Shown here: positions 16,685-25,990 of the stretch, one piece after another
Layout: the number at the start of each line of letters is the position of its first letter
How positions within the stretch are numbered: the stretch's first letter is position 1
Assembly (NCBI GenBank): GCA_945869265.1
Contig: CAMBOI010000026.1
Location: 1 to 43,464 of the forward strand
DNA length: 43,464 nt
DNA from: an uncultured Prevotella sp.
GTDB lineage: Bacteria; Bacteroidota; Bacteroidia; Bacteroidales; Bacteroidaceae
Direction: 5' to 3'
Program-made: the position numbers and the translations under genes
Notes under the pieces: model-generated
The model's database searches: none
Told to the model about the DNA's origin: nothing
The model's input: only the letters and a program-made list of their open reading frames with translations

Positions 16685-17269
16685 ATGATAATAGATATTG
16701 ACAACGTATTGATAACCACCGACATACTGTCGGAGATGTTCTGTTGCGACCTCGATGCCTGCAAGGGCGAGTGTTGCGTTGAGGGAGATGCCGGAGCACC
16801 CGTCACTCTCGACGAGATAGCCGGTATCGAGGCTGTTCTCGATGATGTGTGGAATGACCTCACGGCTTCCGCCCAGAGTGTCATCGACCGCCAAGGTGTT
16901 GCCTATACCGATCAGGAAGGCGATATGGTGACAAGTATCGTCGGTGGCAAGGATTGCGTGTTCACCTGCCACTCCGACGGATGTTGCTTTTGTGCCCTCG
17001 AGAAGGCCTATCGTGATGGGCGCACTCAGTTTTGCAAGCCCATCAGTTGCGCCTTGTATCCCATACGCGAGGTGAAGTTGAAGAACGGACTCACAGGTCT
17101 CAACTACCACCGTTGGGATGTGTGCAAGGCGGCAGTCAAGAAAGGTTGCGAATTGCAATTGCCTGTATATAAGTTTCTTAGGGAACCACTCATCCGCCGT
17201 TTTGGCGAAGAGTGGTATAAGGCCCTTGAGGAGGCAGCCGACGAGCTGCGTGCCCAAGGGATTATTTAA
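16685..17269 (+). CDS. DUF3109 family cysteine-rich protein
   Basis: The 194-residue protein is rich in Cys, with clusters CCDLDACKGECC near residue 20, CHSDGCCFCALE near 100 and CKPISCALYP near 120, followed by a late Cys. This pattern resembles the CxxxCxxCC metal or Fe-S sites of DUF3109/UPF0153 proteins. The role is unknown. A TTG start at 16676 is possible, but the ATG at 16685 is preferred. It converges on the next gene with about 18 bp between stops and no visible terminator. Confidence 0.85.
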   Translation: MIIDIDNVLITTDILSEMFCCDLDACKGECCVEGDAGAPVTLDEIAGIEAVLDDVWNDLTASAQSVIDRQGVAYTDQEGDMVTSIVGGKDCVFTCHSDGCCFCALEKAYRDGRTQFCKPISCALYPIREVKLKNGLTGLNYHRWDVCKAAVKKGCELQLPVYKFLREPLIRRFGEEWYKALEEAADELRAQGII

Positions 17270-17287
17270 TCTAAGGTGCTAACGGAC

Positions 17288-18163
17288 TTAGAGTGACTTT
17301 ACAGCCAATTCCACTCCCGAGTCGATGGCATTCTTGATGTCTTTGCCACCTTTGCTCACCTTACACAGAGTGACATCCTCGCCCATGATCTCATGCACCT
17401 TTAAGCGTCCGATTTCCTTGTATGCTTTTTTTGAGCCGATGGTCTTTACAGTATAGACTCCGAAAGTCATACCTTTGTACAATCCCAAGTCGGTGCCAAG
17501 GTCGATATATACCTCTTTCTCCTTATTGCTTGTGGTGTTGTCGCCTCGCTCAATGATGTTTGCAAAAAGAGGATATTGTACATTGAGTTTTTTAGTGATG
17601 TACTTCGACAATTTTTCGAGTGCGTTATTGATAGCACCCTCTGTCGAGTTGATCCACGAGCAGTCATAGTCTTTTGCAGTGAATGTGTAACTGATGACAA
17701 TGGCGTCCGTTGCAGCATCCTTCAGGTTGATGGTGGCTGAGATATGAGCCTTGAACATCTCATACGACTTCTGTTTGGGGTCGGTAGGTATTTCCGTCTT
17801 GCTTTCGGTAAATACGTTTGTGATGTTTCCGTCGATATAGTATGCTGTTTCGCCCTCTGCAATATCCCCTTCCACAAAGGCTCCGTCGATAACCTTGAAT
17901 CGGTTAACATTGCCGAATCCCTTCACGATGGCTGCACGTGCGTCATCCACATAGTTGGGCTGTTCGGTCTTCACGGTCACCTCTTTTGTCAATGCAGCCA
18001 TACCAAGACTTCCGAGCACTTTACCCACGGTTTCCTTCTCTTTCTTCGGAGTATAATTGATGTTACCCACCGAAACCTTGTAGATAATATTACGTTCAGT
18101 TTGTTGTGCGCTTGCCGGTATCACCATAAGTGCGGCAATCAAGATGGTCAATAATTTTTTCAT
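17288..18163 (-). CDS. Secreted protein with CsgG/FlgT-like features
   Basis: The 291-residue protein has a signal peptide (MKKLLTILIAALMVIPASAQ). The middle (DDARAAIVKGFGNVNRFKVI) resembles the CsgG/LpoB-type periplasmic fold. The C-terminal part (IDLGTDLGLYKGMTFGVYTV ... GRLKVHEIMGEDVTLCKV) looks like the small beta domain at the end of FlgT. It is probably periplasmic. No curli or flagellar genes are nearby, so function is unassigned; the similarity is by eye only. Confidence 0.6.
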   Translation of the reverse strand: MKKLLTILIAALMVIPASAQQTERNIIYKVSVGNINYTPKKEKETVGKVLGSLGMAALTKEVTVKTEQPNYVDDARAAIVKGFGNVNRFKVIDGAFVEGDIAEGETAYYIDGNITNVFTESKTEIPTDPKQKSYEMFKAHISATINLKDAATDAIVISYTFTAKDYDCSWINSTEGAINNALEKLSKYITKKLNVQYPLFANIIERGDNTTSNKEKEVYIDLGTDLGLYKGMTFGVYTVKTIGSKKAYKEIGRLKVHEIMGEDVTLCKVSKGGKDIKNAIDSGVELAVKSL

Positions 18164-18193
18164 TTTCTTCTTTTCTTTTTTTAAAGTGAATAA

Positions 18194-19477
18194 TTATTCT
18201 TTGTATGATTCAATCTTCTTGATGTAATAGTCTCTCACCTCGCTCCATTTATAATAAGGAGCAGTGTCCGACTTGATGGGCAGTGTGGCTTCGTTCTCGT
18301 TGAGCAGCACCTTCACCAACACATCCTTGTCGCCTGTATTGCGACGGTAGAACACCAACTGTATGTTGGCTCCCATCGGGAATATACGGTAGTTCACCCA
18401 TCCCTTTTGGTCGAGATGTTCATAGTCGTTGGTCACGAGGTCCGACCCGTTGAGCCCCATCAGCACCGTAAGCGGCAATACCATCGTTTCGTGTCCGAAT
18501 CTCAGTGTTGCCCCTGGTTGTGGCAATCGGATACAACTGTCGGCCTCCTCGATGATACGTCTCAGCAGATTGCGTTGCACGTATGGTTGTGTGCCTCCGT
18601 TGAGTTTCGAGAATCCATATCCGAGATACCACCACATGTTGGCCACTCGCCAGTTGTTGTAGATGTCTTCGTCGGTGAAGAGGTCGTAAAGTGTCACTTG
18701 CTTGCGCGCCTCAAGGTTTTGCAAGTTATTGGCGGTGTGAAACAGTTTTTCGTAGAATCGCTTCGCGTCGGCCTTTCGCCACACGAATGAGGTGTCGGTG
18801 AACAGTTGGCAGAATGCATAGTCGCAATTCACTGTCTCGTTATAGAACTTGTCATATACGTCCTGCGACTCCTTGTTCCATTTCTTTCCGAGCAACTCCT
18901 TGTCGTTGTAGTTCATGTAGTACATGTCGTGCATGCTCGCGTCATGCTTTATCCTGAGGCTGGGATTGAGTCGGGTGAGCTCCATCAGTTCGTTTGTCAT
19001 CGACAAGATGCACCTTATCACCACCGTACTCTTGGCATCCACCCACACGTTGCCTTGGAACACCTCGGGAAATCTCTCATACATCCTTCGGGCTATCTGC
19101 CTGTGCTGTTCGGCTCCGAGAGGGGTGAGCTCGCCATATCTGTTGGCAGCCTCATTTCGGATGATTTCATATCTTTTCATCACGTCCTTGCCCAATGGTG
19201 TGAGCACTCCCGCACTGTCGGCACTTTTCAGCACCTCGTGTGGATAGTTGTAGTCATTGGGGTTGATGAGGTATCTCGACCCGTGCCTGCCGTAGTGACT
19301 GATGTAGAACGGTTTGTAATTCTCGGGTGCAGGGGTCAGTTTGCCCGTAGGCGTGGGGTAAGCCATTTGGTTGCTGGCCGAATAACGTATATCGCGTTTT
19401 AGGTCATCTCTCACGCTTTGTGATGTTGCTGTTATCGCAAACAGGGTAATAATAGTGGTAAAAAGTAATTTTTTCAT
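18194..19477 (-). CDS. Histidine acid phosphatase family protein (phytase/MINPP-like)
   Basis: After a signal peptide (MKKLLFTTIITLFAITATSQ), the 427-residue protein carries YISHYGRHGSRYL near residue 60, the RHGxR catalytic motif of the histidine phosphatase clan-2 family. A late LRFGHETMVLPL supplies the HE/HD-type proton donor. Such periplasmic enzymes cleave phosphate from inositol phosphates or other monoesters. A frame open from 19534 is rejected because it crosses the divergent promoter at 19499; the ATG at 19477 starts a clean signal peptide. Confidence 0.87.
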   Translation of the reverse strand: MKKLLFTTIITLFAITATSQSVRDDLKRDIRYSASNQMAYPTPTGKLTPAPENYKPFYISHYGRHGSRYLINPNDYNYPHEVLKSADSAGVLTPLGKDVMKRYEIIRNEAANRYGELTPLGAEQHRQIARRMYERFPEVFQGNVWVDAKSTVVIRCILSMTNELMELTRLNPSLRIKHDASMHDMYYMNYNDKELLGKKWNKESQDVYDKFYNETVNCDYAFCQLFTDTSFVWRKADAKRFYEKLFHTANNLQNLEARKQVTLYDLFTDEDIYNNWRVANMWWYLGYGFSKLNGGTQPYVQRNLLRRIIEEADSCIRLPQPGATLRFGHETMVLPLTVLMGLNGSDLVTNDYEHLDQKGWVNYRIFPMGANIQLVFYRRNTGDKDVLVKVLLNENEATLPIKSDTAPYYKWSEVRDYYIKKIESYKE

Positions 19478-19498
19478 AATGTTTTGTTGATTTTGCGT

Positions 19499-19528
19499 GC
19501 AAATATAAAAAAAATATTGTATATTTGC
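19499..19528. promoter_or_regulatory. Back-to-back divergent promoter boxes
   Basis: TATATTTGC occurs on the minus strand at 19499-19507 (for the phosphatase) and on the plus strand at 19520-19528 (for the gene at 19556), only 12 bp apart. Polymerases on the two promoters would collide or exclude each other. Confidence 0.7.
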
Positions 19529-19555
19529 AAGCAAAATAAAGAAAAAAGTCGAGTT

Positions 19556-20206
19556 ATGGCAAAAAAAAGCAACTGGAATGATGATTATTGGCTTCTGGTA
19601 GTGCAGCTTTACCTTAGGAAACCGGTGGGGCTCAAACCATTATACAGCAAGGTGATGATCGACCTCTGCTCTGAGATTCACGTGTCGCCTTCGGAGGTGT
19701 ATTCTAAGATGGAGGCAATCGACAAATTGCAGACTCCACGTGTCGAGCGACTGTGGCGCACGTATAGCGGCAGTCCCACGAAGTTGCGTCGTGCCGTCGA
19801 GTTGCTTCGTCAGATGAAGGGCTTCGGCAGTGGTGGAGGTTTTTTCGATGGGGTGGAGGTTAACGAGACCTTCGAGCGCGACTTCCGCCCGTTGCCCGAG
19901 GACGAGCAGCTCACTCCCGCTATGCTCACACTCATCCTCGACCTCTATTTCCGTCTCACTCCCCTCACGATGGTGGCCGAGACGCCCGAGGTCGTCGAAC
20001 TGTCGCAACTGATGAGGATAGAACCCTCGAAGACAGCCGAGGTGCTTGGGGTGTTCCAGTATTGCGACCCCTATCTCAATCGTCAGGATGTCATCTTCAG
20101 TCAGCTGCTTGGTCCTTGCGAGGAGATATGGTCGCGTTATGCCCAATGGACGCCCGTTCAGCTTGCTGAATATGCCGACAAACTCAAGGATTATTTCAAA
20201 AGCTGA
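19556..20206 (+). CDS. Conserved hypothetical protein upstream of rpoN
   Basis: This 216-residue cytoplasmic protein has no signal peptide and mostly helical content. Features are an N-terminal NWNDDYWLLVVQLYLRKPVG, a middle PRVERLWRTYSGSPTKLRRA resembling a small DNA- or protein-binding helical unit, a Gly-rich FGSGGGFF linker and acidic/helical C-terminal half. No family was recognised. The start at 19556 is set by the -7 box at 19520-19528. It precedes rpoN by 100 bp, but rpoN has its own promoter. Confidence 0.75.
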   Translation: MAKKSNWNDDYWLLVVQLYLRKPVGLKPLYSKVMIDLCSEIHVSPSEVYSKMEAIDKLQTPRVERLWRTYSGSPTKLRRAVELLRQMKGFGSGGGFFDGVEVNETFERDFRPLPEDEQLTPAMLTLILDLYFRLTPLTMVAETPEVVELSQLMRIEPSKTAEVLGVFQYCDPYLNRQDVIFSQLLGPCEEIWSRYAQWTPVQLAEYADKLKDYFKS

Positions 20207-20225
20207 AAAAAAACCTCGATTTTCT

Positions 20226-20257
20226 TTTGCACTTATCGCGATTTGTTGTAATTTTGC
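20226..20257 (+). promoter_or_regulatory. rpoN promoter
   Basis: TTTG at 20226-20229 and TAATTTTGC at 20249-20257 have a 19-bp spacer, a canonical arrangement 48 bp before the rpoN ATG. Confidence 0.75.
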
Positions 20258-20305
20258 AGTCGAATTCAGAAAATAAAGGCAAAAGTTCAAAAAATAGACA
20301 AGAGT

Positions 20306-21808
20306 ATGTCACAAGGTCAAGTTCAGATACAAAAGACCGAACAGAAACAGGTGCAGACGGTCAGTCAGCAACAGCTACTGCAAGCTATGCTGACCGAATT
20401 ACCCGTCAACCAACTCATCGACAGGATAAACACCGAGATGGACGACAATCCAGCCTTGGAGGTTTCTGCCGATGATAATGTGGATGACATCGACAACTCG
20501 CTATATGACACCTCCGACGATGCCGTCGAGCCATCGGGCGACAACAATGCCGACGACTATGAGGCGCGCACCGAGAAGGAAGACCGTCAGACGGCTCTCG
20601 ACGATGCCCTCATCAGCATCGGTCGCGACGATGAGGACTTGCCCGTATATCAAGGCAGTCAGCGTGATGTGGATTACGGCACCACCCAATCGTTCCACGA
20701 CCAGCTCATCGAGCAGATGAACGAGACCGAACTTTCGCCTCTGCAGGCCAAGGTGATGGAATATCTGATTGGCTCGCTGGATGACGACGGTCTGTTGCGC
20801 AAGTCAGCCGACGATATTGCCGACGAATTGGCTATCTATAATAATATATATGTCAGTGAGGAAGAGATAGAGACAGTGGTCAAGATATTGCAGCAGTTTG
20901 ATCCCCCCGGTGTGGGAGCGCGCTCGCTGCAAGAGTGCCTGCTCATTCAGATACGTCGTCGCGACACCACACTCCTCACCCGTCGCATGGAGGCGGTGGT
21001 GGCCGACTACTTCGACGATTTCACCAAGAACCACTGGGAGCGCATAAGGTCGTCGTTGCAGATGACCAAGGACGAGACCGACGAGGTGAATGTCGAGCTC
21101 CGGCACCTGAATCCCAAGCCAGGGGCTTCGATGAACGACACAGTGGGGCGTAGTATGGAGCAGATTACTCCCGACTTCATTGTCGATACCCAGGACGACG
21201 GCTCAGTCACCTTCACGCTCAACAACGGTGAGGTGCCCGACTTGTGCATATCTCGCTCCTTCACCGACTTGCTCAAGGAATACCAGTCGAAGGAAAACGT
21301 CAGCCGTAGCACGAGCGACGCCTTGCTATATGCCAAGACCAAGGTGGAGTCGGCACAACGGTTTATCAATGCCGTCAAGATGCGCCACCGCACATTGTCA
21401 TTGACGATGTCGGCCATCATCCATTGGCAGCACCAGTTCTTTGTGGATGGCGAAGAGAGTTCGTTGCGTCCTATGCGACTGAAGGACATCTCCGACAAGA
21501 CGGGATTGGGCATTTCCACCATCTCGCGCGTCAGCAACAGCAAGTATGCGCTCACCAAGTGGGGCATATTCCCCCTGCGTCATTTCTTCTCCGACGCCTA
21601 TGTCAGTGAGGGTGGCGAGGAGATGTCAACACGCGAGATAAAGGCGGCATTGAAAGATCTCATCGACAATGAGGACAAGTCGAGCCCACTGTCCGACGAG
21701 GCCCTCTGCCGATTGCTTGCCGAAAGGGGTTATCCCATAGCCCGACGCACTGTGTCGAAATATCGCGAGATGCTCGGGATACCGGTGAAGAGGTTTAGGA
21801 AAAGTTGA
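20306..21808 (+). CDS. rpoN: RNA polymerase sigma-54 factor
   Basis: Sigma-54 recognises -24/-12 promoters and needs AAA+ activators. The 500-residue protein has the Gln-rich region I (QQQLLQAMLTELPVNQLIDR), an acidic region II (about residues 45-110) and the core-binding domain with QFDPPGVGARSLQECLLIQI. The helix-turn-helix is at RLKDISDKTGLGISTISRVS, and the RpoN box ARRTVSKYRE is near the C-terminus. All domains are present. No activator gene is in the window. Confidence 0.97.
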   Translation: MSQGQVQIQKTEQKQVQTVSQQQLLQAMLTELPVNQLIDRINTEMDDNPALEVSADDNVDDIDNSLYDTSDDAVEPSGDNNADDYEARTEKEDRQTALDDALISIGRDDEDLPVYQGSQRDVDYGTTQSFHDQLIEQMNETELSPLQAKVMEYLIGSLDDDGLLRKSADDIADELAIYNNIYVSEEEIETVVKILQQFDPPGVGARSLQECLLIQIRRRDTTLLTRRMEAVVADYFDDFTKNHWERIRSSLQMTKDETDEVNVELRHLNPKPGASMNDTVGRSMEQITPDFIVDTQDDGSVTFTLNNGEVPDLCISRSFTDLLKEYQSKENVSRSTSDALLYAKTKVESAQRFINAVKMRHRTLSLTMSAIIHWQHQFFVDGEESSLRPMRLKDISDKTGLGISTISRVSNSKYALTKWGIFPLRHFFSDAYVSEGGEEMSTREIKAALKDLIDNEDKSSPLSDEALCRLLAERGYPIARRTVSKYREMLGIPVKRFRKS

Positions 21809-21893
21809 AGGTTGAAAATTGAAGATTGAAGATTGAAAATTGAAGATTGAAGGTTGAAAATTGAAGATTGAAGGTTGAAAATTGAAATATTGA
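21804..21893. repeat. Heptameric GAARRTT repeat array
   Basis: About 12 copies of the 7-bp unit GAA(A/G)(A/G)TT run from the rpoN stop codon to 2 bp before the next start codon. The array is the whole intergenic region and 5' leader, and it resembles the one at 15120-15184. Confidence 0.9.
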
Positions 21894-21894
21894 A

Positions 21895-22512
21895 GTGAAG
21901 AGAGCTAATAAACTGATATTGGGCGCAAGGGTGTTGAGCGCAGTGTTCAATCCCTTCTACCTGCCCACTGTGGGGCTCATTGTTCTGTTTACGTTGAGCT
22001 ACCTCAGTTTGCTGCCACTGTCCTACAAGATGGTGGTCCTCGGACTCGTGTATATCTTCACGGTCCTCACTCCCACTCTCCTCATCTCCCTCTATCGCCA
22101 TCATCAGCGTTGGACTCTCATCGAACTCGGCCAGCGCGAGCGTCGTATGGTGCCCTATGTCATCTCCATCCTGTGCTATTTCGTATGTGTGTATATAATG
22201 GAGAGTATGCATATACCACATTTTATGTCAAGCATACTTGTTGTGGCACTGATGATTCAGATATTCTGTTCTATCGTCAATGTATGGTGGAAGATCAGCA
22301 CCCACACTGCCGCCATTGGCGGTATGGCCGGTGCGATAGCTGCATTCTCCATCGTGTTCGCCTACAATCCCGTGTTCTGGTTGTGTGTGGTGTTCATCGT
22401 TGCCGGTATGCTTGGCACGTGCAGAATGATTCTTCGCCAGCATTCGCTGTCTCAGGTGGTGGTAGGATTTCTCCTCGGCTGTATAGTGGGATTCATGGTA
22501 TTATTCGTATGA
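21895..22512 (+). CDS. PAP2-like integral membrane protein
   Basis: The 205-residue protein is nearly all hydrophobic, with about six helices. WWKISTHTAAIGGMAGA and CRMILRQHSLSQVVVGFLLG carry the two His positions of the phosphatidic-acid-phosphatase type 2 fold, but the KxxxxxxRP motif is not visible, so activity is doubtful. It could dephosphorylate a lipid carrier or be a degenerate member. The start is GTG at 21895 directly behind the heptamer array. Confidence 0.75.
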   Translation: MKRANKLILGARVLSAVFNPFYLPTVGLIVLFTLSYLSLLPLSYKMVVLGLVYIFTVLTPTLLISLYRHHQRWTLIELGQRERRMVPYVISILCYFVCVYIMESMHIPHFMSSILVVALMIQIFCSIVNVWWKISTHTAAIGGMAGAIAAFSIVFAYNPVFWLCVVFIVAGMLGTCRMILRQHSLSQVVVGFLLGCIVGFMVLFV

Positions 22513-22544
22513 TTTTCTAACATTAAAAATAAATAATTAAAGAT

Positions 22545-23051
22545 ATGACTCCATTAGTAAGCATTATTATGGGCAGCACAAGCGACCTGCCCGTTATGGA
22601 AAAGGCTTGTAAGTTTTTAGATGAGATGCAGGTGCCGTTTGAGGTGAATGCCCTTTCGGCTCATCGCACTCCCGATGCCGTTGAGGAATTTGCCTGTGGC
22701 GCAAAGGATCGTGGCATCAAGGTTATCATTGCCGGTGCCGGTATGGCTGCCGCCCTTCCGGGTGTAATTGCCGCCTCCACCACATTGCCCGTCATCGGTG
22801 TGCCCATCAAGGGTATGCTCGACGGACTCGACGCTATGCTCAGCATCATACAGATGCCTCCTGGCATTCCAGTGGCTACTGTGGGTGTGAATGGTGCGCA
22901 GAATGCCGCCATCCTTGCCGTTGAGATGATGGCTCTTGCCGATGATGCCCTTGCCGCCCGTCTTGCCGATTACAAGTCGGGATTGAAGGAGAAGATCGAG
23001 AAGGCCAATCGCGACCTTGCCGAGGTGAAATATCAGTTTAAGACCAATTGA
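22545..23051 (+). CDS. purE: N5-carboxyaminoimidazole ribonucleotide mutase
   Basis: PurE class I converts N5-CAIR to CAIR in purine synthesis. The 168-residue protein has the substrate loop GSTSDLPVM, the catalytic SAHRTPD (about residues 41-47), and GAGMAAALPGVIAASTTLPVIGVP. Full length. It lies 30 bp before ispG, probably in one transcript; purK is not in view. Confidence 0.97.
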   Translation: MTPLVSIIMGSTSDLPVMEKACKFLDEMQVPFEVNALSAHRTPDAVEEFACGAKDRGIKVIIAGAGMAAALPGVIAASTTLPVIGVPIKGMLDGLDAMLSIIQMPPGIPVATVGVNGAQNAAILAVEMMALADDALAARLADYKSGLKEKIEKANRDLAEVKYQFKTN

Positions 23052-23080
23052 ATCCTCTAGTCTTTTAAATTTTTTGAATT

Positions 23081-24955
23081 ATGGATTTATTCAATTACCG
23101 TCGTCGCGAGTCATCAGTCAACAACGTGGGCGCCACTCCTATGGGAGGCGACAACCCCATACGCATACAGTCGATGACCACCACTCCCACCACCGACACC
23201 GAGGCTTCGGTAGCCCAAGCCAAGAGAATCATTGAGGCTGGTGGTGAGTATGTGCGCCTCACCACACAAGGTGTGCGCGAGGCTGAGAATCTCAAGAATA
23301 TCAATGCCGCCCTTCGTGCCGAGGGTATCACTACACCCCTTGTTGCCGACGTGCATTTCAATCCTAATGTTGCCGATGTGGCTGCCCTCTATGCCGAGAA
23401 GGTGAGGGTGAATCCCGGTAACTATATCGACCCTGCCCGCACATTCAAGCATCTTGAATATACTGACGAGGAATATGCCGCTGAACTCAAGCGACTGGAG
23501 GAGCGATTTGTCCCCTTCCTCAATATCTGCAAGGAGAATCACACTGCCGTTCGCATTGGAGTAAACCATGGTTCGCTTTCCGACCGTATCATGTCGCGCT
23601 ATGGCGACACTCCCGAGGGTATTGTGGAGAGCTGTATGGAGTTCCTGCGTATATGCAAAAAGCAGGATTTCAATGATGTAGTCATCTCCATCAAGGCCAG
23701 CAACACTGTGGTGATGGTGCGCTCCATGCGCCTGTTGGTGAGCGAGATGGACAAGGAGGACATGCACTATCCGCTCCATCTGGGAGTGACCGAAGCCGGT
23801 GAGGGTGAGGACGGACGTATCAAGAGTGCCGTGGGTATAGGTGCATTGCTTGCCGACGGCATTGGCGACACCATACGAGTGTCGCTCTCCGAGGAACCCG
23901 AGGCTGAGATTCCAGTGGCACGCCATCTCGTTGACTATGTCACCCGACGTGCCGGACACATGATGATTCCTGCCGAGGCATCGCCTAAGTTCGACTGGCT
24001 CCGTCCTGAGCGTAGAGCCACTGATGCAGTAGAGAATATCGGCGGAACAAACGTGCCCGTGGTCATCGTCTCTGAGTTGCCCGACAATTCTGCTGCTGCA
24101 TCTGATAATAATACAATTGCTGCATCGGATAATCCCGACCTCATTCCCGACTATATATATGTGGGTGAGAATCTGCCCGAGAATCGTCCCGCCAACCAGA
24201 AGTATATCGTAGATTTCTCTGTATGGGACGGTACTCCCAACACCTATCCCATCTTCCCATATAATGCAGTGCCACTGCTGTCGGGCTATCCCCTCATCCC
24301 CAAGTTCCTCGTCATGCAATATGGCGTCGATCCCGAGGAGTATGTCACATGCCTCATGAATCATCCCGAGGTGGTTGTGGTATGCGTGAGCCATCATCAG
24401 AACCGCCTTGGCGAACAGCGTGCCCTTGTGCACGAGATGATGCGCGCCGGACTCCGCAACCCGATAGTCTTCTGTCAGGCCTATCGCCATTCGCAGGAGC
24501 AGAAGGGCGACTTCCAACTGGAGGCAGCCGCTGATATGGGAGCACTCATGTTTGACGGACTCACCGATGGCATCTGGCTTATGAACGACGGTACGCTTGC
24601 CGTAAAGGATATCGCCGAAACATCATTCGGCATACTGCAGGCAGCCCGACTTCGCACCACCAAGACCGAATATATCTCCTGCCCGGGATGCGGTCGCACG
24701 CTCTACGACCTTCGCACCACCATCGCCCGCATCAAGGCAGCCACGGCACATCTCAAGGGACTTAAGATTGGTATTATGGGATGTATCGTCAACGGCCCGG
24801 GAGAGATGGCAGATGCCGACTATGGCTATGTGGGTGCAGGCCGTGGAAAGATTTCACTCTACCGCTGCAAGGAATGTGTGGCAAAGAACATTCCCGAGGA
24901 AGAGGCTGTCGAGAGACTCCTTCAACTCATAAACGAAGATAATGAACAACTATAA
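23081..24955 (+). CDS. ispG: 4-hydroxy-3-methylbut-2-enyl diphosphate synthase (long form)
   Basis: IspG makes HMBPP in the MEP isoprenoid pathway with a [4Fe-4S] cluster. The 624-residue protein has the TIM-barrel part at the start (NPIRIQSMTTTPTTDTEASV, VADVHFNPNVA). A central insert of about 250 residues follows, found in the plant and Bacteroidota type. The C-terminal cluster domain has Cys in CPGCGRTLYDL and GCIVNGPGEMADADYGYVG. Its stop lies inside the next gene (14-bp overlap). Confidence 0.97.
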   Translation: MDLFNYRRRESSVNNVGATPMGGDNPIRIQSMTTTPTTDTEASVAQAKRIIEAGGEYVRLTTQGVREAENLKNINAALRAEGITTPLVADVHFNPNVADVAALYAEKVRVNPGNYIDPARTFKHLEYTDEEYAAELKRLEERFVPFLNICKENHTAVRIGVNHGSLSDRIMSRYGDTPEGIVESCMEFLRICKKQDFNDVVISIKASNTVVMVRSMRLLVSEMDKEDMHYPLHLGVTEAGEGEDGRIKSAVGIGALLADGIGDTIRVSLSEEPEAEIPVARHLVDYVTRRAGHMMIPAEASPKFDWLRPERRATDAVENIGGTNVPVVIVSELPDNSAAASDNNTIAASDNPDLIPDYIYVGENLPENRPANQKYIVDFSVWDGTPNTYPIFPYNAVPLLSGYPLIPKFLVMQYGVDPEEYVTCLMNHPEVVVVCVSHHQNRLGEQRALVHEMMRAGLRNPIVFCQAYRHSQEQKGDFQLEAAADMGALMFDGLTDGIWLMNDGTLAVKDIAETSFGILQAARLRTTKTEYISCPGCGRTLYDLRTTIARIKAATAHLKGLKIGIMGCIVNGPGEMADADYGYVGAGRGKISLYRCKECVAKNIPEEEAVERLLQLINEDNEQL

Positions 24956-25958
24956 AATACTAACTCCTACGCTTCGAGGGTCGTTCACTGAGCGTCTCGC
25001 TGAACTCGAGATGCTCGTGGGCGACTGGCTCGAACTCGAACAGACGGAAGGACGCTCGCTTCGTTATACAAAGATATTCCTGAGCGATGCCCAAAACCAG
25101 CATCAGCAACTTGTGGAGAGCGACCTCTTCCAACATCTATTATCGTCAAAACCTTACACCGAGGTGGAACAGACTCCTGCCAACGGTTCGAAGGTCATGC
25201 TGCTCTTAATGACTTCCGACACCGACAATGGTGCACTCTTCCATAGCCTGCGACTCTCCGACTCCGAGACTCGCGGACTCAATTCCTATGTACAGACCAT
25301 CGCTCTCTTCGAGAAGTATATGTCCATCCTGCGCGATATGGGGCTCGACATGAAGACGCATCTCGTGCGCACATGGATATATGTTGCCGACATCGACGTC
25401 AACTATGCCGGAGTGGTGAAGGCACGCAATGACGTCTTCGCACGTGAGGGTCTCACTGCCGACACTCATTTCATCGCATCCACGGGCATTGGCGGTCGCA
25501 CCGACTGCCGCACTGCTTGTGTGGCTATCGACTTCCTCACCTATCCCCACATCCAGGAATCCGACAAGAAATATCTCAAGGCACTCACTCATCTCAATCC
25601 CACCCACGAATATGGAGTGGCCTTTGAGCGAGGCACACGATTGCAGTTGCCTTCCTCCTTATTATATTATATATCCGGCACTGCAAGTATCGACAACAAG
25701 GGAGAGGTGGTGTATCTTGGCGACATCCGCAGGCAGACTGCCCGACTGCTTGAGAACATAGGAGCTCTCCTTGCCGACGGTGGCGCCACTATGCACGACA
25801 TCAAGTATTTCATCATCTATCTGCGTGATTTCTCCGACTACGACACAGTCAATCGCATGATGTCGCAGATATATCCCGACATCCCGAGAGCTATAGTTCA
25901 TGCACCCGTATGCCGTCCGCAATGGCTTGTCGAGATGGAGTGTGTGGCCGAGAAATAA
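24942..25958 (+). CDS. Rid (YjgF/YER057c)-like protein resembling chorismatases
   Basis: The 338-residue protein has a Rid-type C-terminal domain (LYYISGTASIDNKGEVVYLG, then ALLADGGATMHDIKYFIIYL). The preceding half has the phrases VRTWIYVADIDVNYAGVVKA and FIASTGIGGRTDCRTACVA. The two-domain form recalls FkbO/XanB2-type chorismatases, which hydrolyse chorismate, but I cannot confirm catalytic residues by eye. The start overlaps the end of ispG by 14 bp in another frame, implying translational coupling. No chorismate gene is nearby, so substrate is open. Confidence 0.75.
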   Translation: MNNYKILTPTLRGSFTERLAELEMLVGDWLELEQTEGRSLRYTKIFLSDAQNQHQQLVESDLFQHLLSSKPYTEVEQTPANGSKVMLLLMTSDTDNGALFHSLRLSDSETRGLNSYVQTIALFEKYMSILRDMGLDMKTHLVRTWIYVADIDVNYAGVVKARNDVFAREGLTADTHFIASTGIGGRTDCRTACVAIDFLTYPHIQESDKKYLKALTHLNPTHEYGVAFERGTRLQLPSSLLYYISGTASIDNKGEVVYLGDIRRQTARLLENIGALLADGGATMHDIKYFIIYLRDFSDYDTVNRMMSQIYPDIPRAIVHAPVCRPQWLVEMECVAEK

Positions 25959-25984
25959 AAACAACAGAAAAAGTCCTGAAAGCT
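25958..25984 (+). repeat. 27-bp exact repeat, copy 1
   Basis: Positions 25958-25984 are identical to 28500-28526 (core acagaaaaagtcctgaaagc). Copy 2 is the third unit of the 33-bp-phased set before the DUF4143 ATPase gene; copy 1 stands alone directly after a core gene, like a left-over. Confidence 0.85.
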
Positions 25985-25990
25985 CATTCT

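Noticed and set aside
23114..24517. 467-codon open frame on the minus strand
   Set aside because: It lies wholly antisense to ispG, has no promoter or family features, and is explained by the codon bias of the real gene.
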